64,000 nucleotides of DNA from JAXMHB01 sp046346965 (lineage in GTDB: Bacteria; Pseudomonadota; Gammaproteobacteria; Xanthomonadales; SZUA-5). The notes under the pieces are model-generated. The model made no database searches. It saw nothing but the letters and a program-made list of their open reading frames with translations, and had not been told where the DNA came from. How positions within the stretch are numbered: the stretch's first letter is position 1; each line of letters begins with the position of its first letter. Positions 59,944 through 64,000 of this stretch are shown here, piece by piece. Position numbers and translations under genes: made by a program. The stretch covers positions 124,001 to 188,000 of the forward strand of contig JAXMHB010000007.1 of NCBI GenBank assembly GCA_046346965.1, given 5' to 3'.

Positions 59944-61017
59944 ATGGCCCGCAGCGACCTGCTCGTCAACCTCGTCAGCGCCGCATCCAGCGGCGACCAG
60001 GCCAAGGTCCGTACCGTGGCTGAGGCGCTGGCCGCCGACGAGCGGGCGAAGAATCACCACGTGCTGGCAGATCGTCTGCAACGCGCGGCCGCGAGTGTAT
60101 CGGTGTCCTCCAGCAGTTTGCGCAGCAGCGTCGAACGTCCAAGCAGCCACAGCCGCGAGGCGATCATCGATGTGCGGCCGCAACTGCGCTTCGACCAACT
60201 CCTTCTGCCTCTGCCGGTCGCCGAAAGTGGTCGGCAGTTGGTCGAGGAGCATGCCCGCGCCGACGTTCTCCGTTCGCATGGCTACGAGCCGCGGCATCGC
60301 GTGCTACTGTCTGGCCCACCCGGCAACGGCAAGACGTCGTTCGCCGAAGCGGTGGCGGAAGCTCTGGCCCTACCGTTCTTTGTGGTCCGCTACGACGCAC
60401 TGATTGGCAGCTATCTCGGTGAAACCAATTCGCGACTGCGCGGCCTGTTCGATTATGTGCGATCACGACCCTGTGTGCTGTTTTTCGACGAGTTCGACGC
60501 CATAGGCAAGGAGCGCGGCGACAGTCACGAGACCGGTGAGATAAAGCGCGTGGTCTCGTTTTTGCTGATGCAACTCGATCAACTTCCCAGTTATGTGATC
60601 GTGCTAGCTGCAACCAATCACGCCGAATTGCTGGATCGTGCAGTATGGCGGCGATTTCAGATGCGATTGGCCTTGCCGATGCCGGATCGACGCGGCATTG
60701 AGACCATGATCGCGCGCTGCATTGCGCGCTGGCCGAACCAACCGAAGCGGTCGGTTGTGCGGCTAGCCTCTAGTCTCGGGGCGGTCAGTTACTCGGAGAT
60801 CGTGGACTTCTGTCAGAACGTTCGACGCCGTGAGATACTGTCTTTGGGAGACATCGGCGTCGATCAGGCACTAGACAGGGAATTGGAGCTATGGACCACC
60901 CGTATACGACCGGAGGCGCTAAGTGACGGTCGATCCGAGCAAGCCGCTGTTACGCGTCGACCCCGAGTCGCCAGGAAGACGACCAAAAGGCAAGCCAACG
61001 CGCATTCCAAGACCTGA
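59944..61017 (+). CDS. ietA: AAA+ ATPase of an IetAS-type antiphage module (IetA-like)
   Basis: A 357-residue AAA+ ATPase without signal or membrane segment. A helical N-terminal region (1-90) precedes Walker A GPPGNGKTS (124-132), Walker B VLFFDEFDAIGKE (178-190), sensor 1 LAATNHAEL (221-229) and an arginine pair RR at 236-237, the layout of a single classical AAA module. The ATG at 59944 (MARSDLLVNLV) is chosen; a TTG at 59920 is possible. The protease gene starts 95 bp before its end. ATPase plus S8 subtilase in this order and overlap matches the antiphage system IetAS; the defence role is inferred. Confidence 0.85.
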   Translation: MARSDLLVNLVSAASSGDQAKVRTVAEALAADERAKNHHVLADRLQRAAASVSVSSSSLRSSVERPSSHSREAIIDVRPQLRFDQLLLPLPVAESGRQLVEEHARADVLRSHGYEPRHRVLLSGPPGNGKTSFAEAVAEALALPFFVVRYDALIGSYLGETNSRLRGLFDYVRSRPCVLFFDEFDAIGKERGDSHETGEIKRVVSFLLMQLDQLPSYVIVLAATNHAELLDRAVWRRFQMRLALPMPDRRGIETMIARCIARWPNQPKRSVVRLASSLGAVSYSEIVDFCQNVRRREILSLGDIGVDQALDRELELWTTRIRPEALSDGRSEQAAVTRRPRVARKTTKRQANAHSKT

Positions 61018-63472
61018 GCCATTCACAGCGCAGCAGCAAATCGGGCGTTTCGGCCCGAAGTTCGAGCGATTGGCCGATGTGCTGGCCCGTGACCCAGAGG
61101 GCTTGAGCTTGCGGGCGGATCCAACCGCACTGGCACCTGAGCGCCTGCTGGTGTTTGAAGTTCGCGGACAGGTTGAGAGATTCCGTGACGCTGTTAGGAA
61201 GATTGCCGGCGTCGACCTCGTCGACGAGGAGGTGCTTGAAGCGGACGAAGAGGACAAGAGCCCGGTGGCCTACATGTTGGTTCCGGACGCTAGGGCGTTG
61301 AGGGAAATCGAATCGCTATGGCGCCGCTGGCAGCGCGGTGACGCGATGGAGGAGGGATGGACGCCCTGGCGGGACGTGTTCGCGCTGCTGCGTGATCTTC
61401 GATGCTGGGGGCCACAGGATCGTGTCGATGACAACGACATGGAGGTATTTCAAACGGAGATTGAGGGCCGCGCCGACGATTATCGGATTCGGATAGAGTT
61501 GGAAATGGTTTTCCGCCGCACTCTGCAAGATATACAAGCCCTTGAACAGCGCCTGCGCTGCGAGATCGCCAACTGTGGCGGAGAATTGATCTCGCGTTGC
61601 CGGATCGACGACATCGCCTACCACGGCATGCTGGTCGACCTTCCCGTTGCTGCGGTACGCGACATCGCTGCCCGCTCGGTCGCCGGAATCGCCGGTATCG
61701 ACGCAGTCATGCACATTCGTCCGCAGAGTCTGGCGAATGGCATCGAGATTGCGGATGTCGAGACGTCATCGCCCCCTGCCTCCTCGACCGCCGACCCACT
61801 GGGCACACCGATTCTTGCCTTGCTCGATGGTGTGCCAGTTGCGCGGCATCCGCTGCTTGCGGACTTTGTCAGTGTGGAGGACCGATTCGATCTCGAAGGC
61901 GATGCCTTGGTATCCGAGCGCTTCCACGGCACTGCCATGGCCTCGTTGATCGTGCATGGCGACCGCAACCGCCCCGAACCTGTCTTGCCACGCAAGATTC
62001 ACGTGCTCCCTGTACTGTCGTCCCGCGGCGGACAGGGTGAGGCATTTCCCAATAACAGGCTCTTGGTAGACGTCATCGACACGGCGATCCGTTCGATGCG
62101 GGAAGGCGATACGGCGACGGTGCCCGATTTGCTCATCGTCAATCTGTCGTTGGGAAACACCCGGCAACCCTTTCATGGCCGGATGTCGGCGTGGGCGAGG
62201 TTGCTGGATCGATTGGCCTACCACTACGGCATCCTGTTTGTGATCAGTGCCGGAAACATAGGGGAAGCTTTCGAAGTACAGGGGTTCCAGACACGTACAG
62301 CGTTCGAGGATGCACAGACTGAGGACAGGGCCGGTGCGGTGTTGCGGGCCATCGCAGCGCGCATGGGGCAGCGCAGGATCATTGCCCCGGCGGAATCGGT
62401 CAACGGGGTCACAATAGGCGCCTGCAACCACGATGACGTGCTCCCGCCGCATCGGTCCCGATTGCAGATCGATCCATTTCCATCGTTGGCTATGGCCAAT
62501 CCGTCCAGCCGCCTGGGGCCCGGATTTGCCACGTCGGTCAAGCCAGATCTGCTGATGCCGGGCGGGCGCGAACACCTCACCATTACCAGGAGTGGCGGTG
62601 CAGCCATCGACGCGGCGCCTGCGGCTGCCGGGCGCGCCGCCGGCCTCAGAGTAGCGGCTCCGCCACGGGCCGCTGATGAGGCCAATGAGGGCTACAGCAA
62701 TGGCAGCAGTTCCGCAGCGGCCCTTGCCTCACGCACCTGTCATCGCATCCACGATGCCTTGCAGCAGGCGTATGGCGAAGCGTTCCTGCGTCTTCCCAAT
62801 CGCCAGCGCGCCGTGCTGTTGAAGGTGCTGCTCGCACACACTGCGCGATGGCCCGAGGACACTGCCGAGATGATCAAGCGAACGCTTGGTCCCGGCAGCA
62901 ACAAGCAACACGTCCGGCAAAAGGACAATATCCGTCGTTTTCTGGGTTATGGAATCGTTGATGCCGAGGCTGCGATCGCTTGCGCCGATGATCGTGCAAC
63001 CTTCTGGGCAGTGAGCGAGATATCCGGAGAGGAATTGGTGCGCGTGCCCGTTCCAGTGCCGATAGCGATTCATGGCCAAGCCAAACCTCACTCAATTTCC
63101 GCGACGCTGGCTTGGTTCACTCCGGTGCATGCTGGGAGCCGGGCGTACCGCAGCGTTCGCCTAAAGCTGCTCGACCCAGAGGAAATCAAGACTTTGGGGC
63201 TGGTTGGCCCGCATGGCCTGCAGCCCGACAAGAATCAGGGACACAAGGGCACGCTATACAGTCGGCGCTGGCAAGGTAATAGGGCGCCAGCTGTCGAAGA
63301 CGACATGATTCTGCGTCTTTCCATTCAGCGCGAACCAGATCAGGGTGGCATCCAAATCGACGAGCCGATCCCGTTCGCCCTGGCGGTAACACTGACTATG
63401 CCCGGCGAACTTAAAATCTACGAGCAGGTCCGGCAGCGGCTTGGCATTCGGCCTTCAGTTCGATCGACATAG
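60923..63472 (+). CDS. ietS: S8 subtilisin-like serine protease of an IetAS-type antiphage module (IetS-like)
   Basis: An 849-residue cytoplasmic subtilase with a long N-terminal region (1-290). The catalytic residues are Asp302 (LALLDGVPV), His335 (RFHGTAMASL), oxyanion Asn445 (VISAGNIGE) and Ser596 in GSSSAAA, where the usual GTSMA is altered. A C-terminal domain (about 660-849) follows, with no signal peptide. The GTG at 60923 has a strong ggagg 6 bp upstream. It overlaps ietA by 95 bp, so the proteins are made together. The ATPase probably controls or feeds the protease; its target is unknown. Confidence 0.87.
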   Translation: MTVDPSKPLLRVDPESPGRRPKGKPTRIPRPEPFTAQQQIGRFGPKFERLADVLARDPEGLSLRADPTALAPERLLVFEVRGQVERFRDAVRKIAGVDLVDEEVLEADEEDKSPVAYMLVPDARALREIESLWRRWQRGDAMEEGWTPWRDVFALLRDLRCWGPQDRVDDNDMEVFQTEIEGRADDYRIRIELEMVFRRTLQDIQALEQRLRCEIANCGGELISRCRIDDIAYHGMLVDLPVAAVRDIAARSVAGIAGIDAVMHIRPQSLANGIEIADVETSSPPASSTADPLGTPILALLDGVPVARHPLLADFVSVEDRFDLEGDALVSERFHGTAMASLIVHGDRNRPEPVLPRKIHVLPVLSSRGGQGEAFPNNRLLVDVIDTAIRSMREGDTATVPDLLIVNLSLGNTRQPFHGRMSAWARLLDRLAYHYGILFVISAGNIGEAFEVQGFQTRTAFEDAQTEDRAGAVLRAIAARMGQRRIIAPAESVNGVTIGACNHDDVLPPHRSRLQIDPFPSLAMANPSSRLGPGFATSVKPDLLMPGGREHLTITRSGGAAIDAAPAAAGRAAGLRVAAPPRAADEANEGYSNGSSSAAALASRTCHRIHDALQQAYGEAFLRLPNRQRAVLLKVLLAHTARWPEDTAEMIKRTLGPGSNKQHVRQKDNIRRFLGYGIVDAEAAIACADDRATFWAVSEISGEELVRVPVPVPIAIHGQAKPHSISATLAWFTPVHAGSRAYRSVRLKLLDPEEIKTLGLVGPHGLQPDKNQGHKGTLYSRRWQGNRAPAVEDDMILRLSIQREPDQGGIQIDEPIPFALAVTLTMPGELKIYEQVRQRLGIRPSVRST

Positions 63473-63535
63473 GAAGGTCTTAACGAGCTCTGTTTCTCGC
63501 GCTGCGGGGGTTGCGGATTCCGCCCGTCCGAGTCA

Positions 63536-63893
63536 GCGGCGCCTAAAGTACTTGTCCGCACTGCTCAGCTCAGTTTTTCGAGCCAGCGGGCGTAGCCGAT
63601 GCCTTTCATCCACGCTTGGCCGATGGCTTGCGCCTTCTCCATGATCATCTCGGCCCCGCCGGCAATGCGCCAATAGGCTGAGCCAACGCCCTTCACTTGG
63701 CCGGTCCCGTGGCTGCCAATCACGCCGGGCGCGCGCAGCGTGTGGCGCAGTGGTAGATGCCGTGCTGCTCGGTGCTGACAGTGTAGGCGCGAGCTTGAGT
63801 CACGCGGCCATGATGGCGGCCCGAAGGGCTCCGTCGATCAGAATTCTTCGCGTCATTGTGTCAGAATCTTGCGACGGAACGTTGCGTCCCCAT
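63536..63893 (-). pseudogene. RAYT remnant, internally deleted second copy
   Basis: From a GTG at 63803 the minus strand reads MTQARAYTVSTEQHGIYHCATRC, the RAYT start, then hits TGA after 27 codons. The following sequence resumes the last part of the transposase: GQVKGVGSAYWRIAGGAE, MKGIGYARWLEKLS, stop at 63565. About 700 bp of the middle is missing relative to the copy at 58810. Flanking ggcgcctaa (63538) and ttcttcgcgtc (63844) are shared, so the element limits are about 63536-63893. The window ends at 64000 without another gene. Confidence 0.8.
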
Positions 63894-64000
63894 CCCACCG
63901 TCTCCCATCCTACGGGACGAATACAACCCGATGAGGTATCCACAATCGATGCGGTTCGTTCCTCATCGCATCCTACTTGCATTGCGGAGGTTCTGTGAGC

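Noticed and set aside
1..64000. tRNA, rRNA or riboswitch genes
   Set aside because: None recognised by eye in the gaps; a covariance scan (tRNAscan-SE, Infernal) would be decisive and was not possible.

Overview
The window is GC-rich, gene-dense chromosomal DNA from a gammaproteobacterium, most likely of the order Xanthomonadales (Lysobacterales). Signs of this are rimO next to a DUF3025 gene, hemE next to a SPOR-domain gene, an OmpR-type regulator and kinase pair preceded by a PepSY-like gene, DUF4124 and DUF3011 proteins, the fused thrA followed by thrB and thrC, and a DUF3450/ExbB/ExbB/ExbD/TonB/TPR/receptor energy-transduction locus. The lineage is inferred from content; no rRNA gene is present and I recognised no tRNA gene.

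Layout. 1-7.7 kb: DUF3025 gene (cut by the window edge), rimO, a DUF3011 secreted protein, a PhaZ7-like polyhydroxybutyrate depolymerase, an SLC13-type permease, a Rieske protein and a small membrane protein. 7.5-10.9 kb: a leftward WGR, SPOR, hemE, N-acetyltransferase operon and a lipoprotein. 11.1-14.9 kb: a phosphatase-like protein, a DUF4124/trypsin-like protease, an alpha/beta hydrolase and a small secreted protein. 14.9-19.7 kb: pilU, a GspE/PilB-type ATPase with an unusual N-terminus, and a DUF3052/NarL-type regulator/ECF sigma operon. 19.8-28.9 kb: a DUF4287/DUF5655 protein, a methyltransferase-like membrane protein, a KefB-like antiporter, beta carbonic anhydrase, an M17 aminopeptidase, a beta-barrel protein and parAB. 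29.3-38.1 kb: the complete TonB-type system with its receptor. 38.9-46.4 kb: phoH, ybeY, a double-receiver regulator and thrABC. 46.7-57.6 kb: a GNAT, membrane and VOC proteins, a CSD-DUF1294 protein, PepSY, a PhoPQ-like pair, a CDF transporter, cysteine synthase and a GAF-GAF-GGDEF-EAL protein.

57.6-64 kb is the accessory end. It holds an RHS/YD-repeat remnant, an orphan secreted protein of lower GC, a nonsense-mutated REP-associated tyrosine transposase (RAYT), a two-gene AAA+ ATPase plus subtilisin-like protease module that matches the antiphage system IetAS, and a second, internally deleted RAYT copy in the same orientation. The ATPase and protease genes overlap by 95 bp and are bracketed by the two RAYT remnants, which makes this the most interesting locus here.

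The other striking property is the repeat load between genes. At least seven repeat types recur: a GC-rich long inverted-repeat element (about seven sites), cgggact heptamer arrays inside some of those elements, gagggcacg arrays, a 21-bp array of 17 units, a 232-bp triplication, REP-like palindromes, and a 155-bp MITE-like element. Several sit inside operons, and two appear to supply coding sequence: the signal peptide of the TPR protein and the C-terminus of the GNAT protein.
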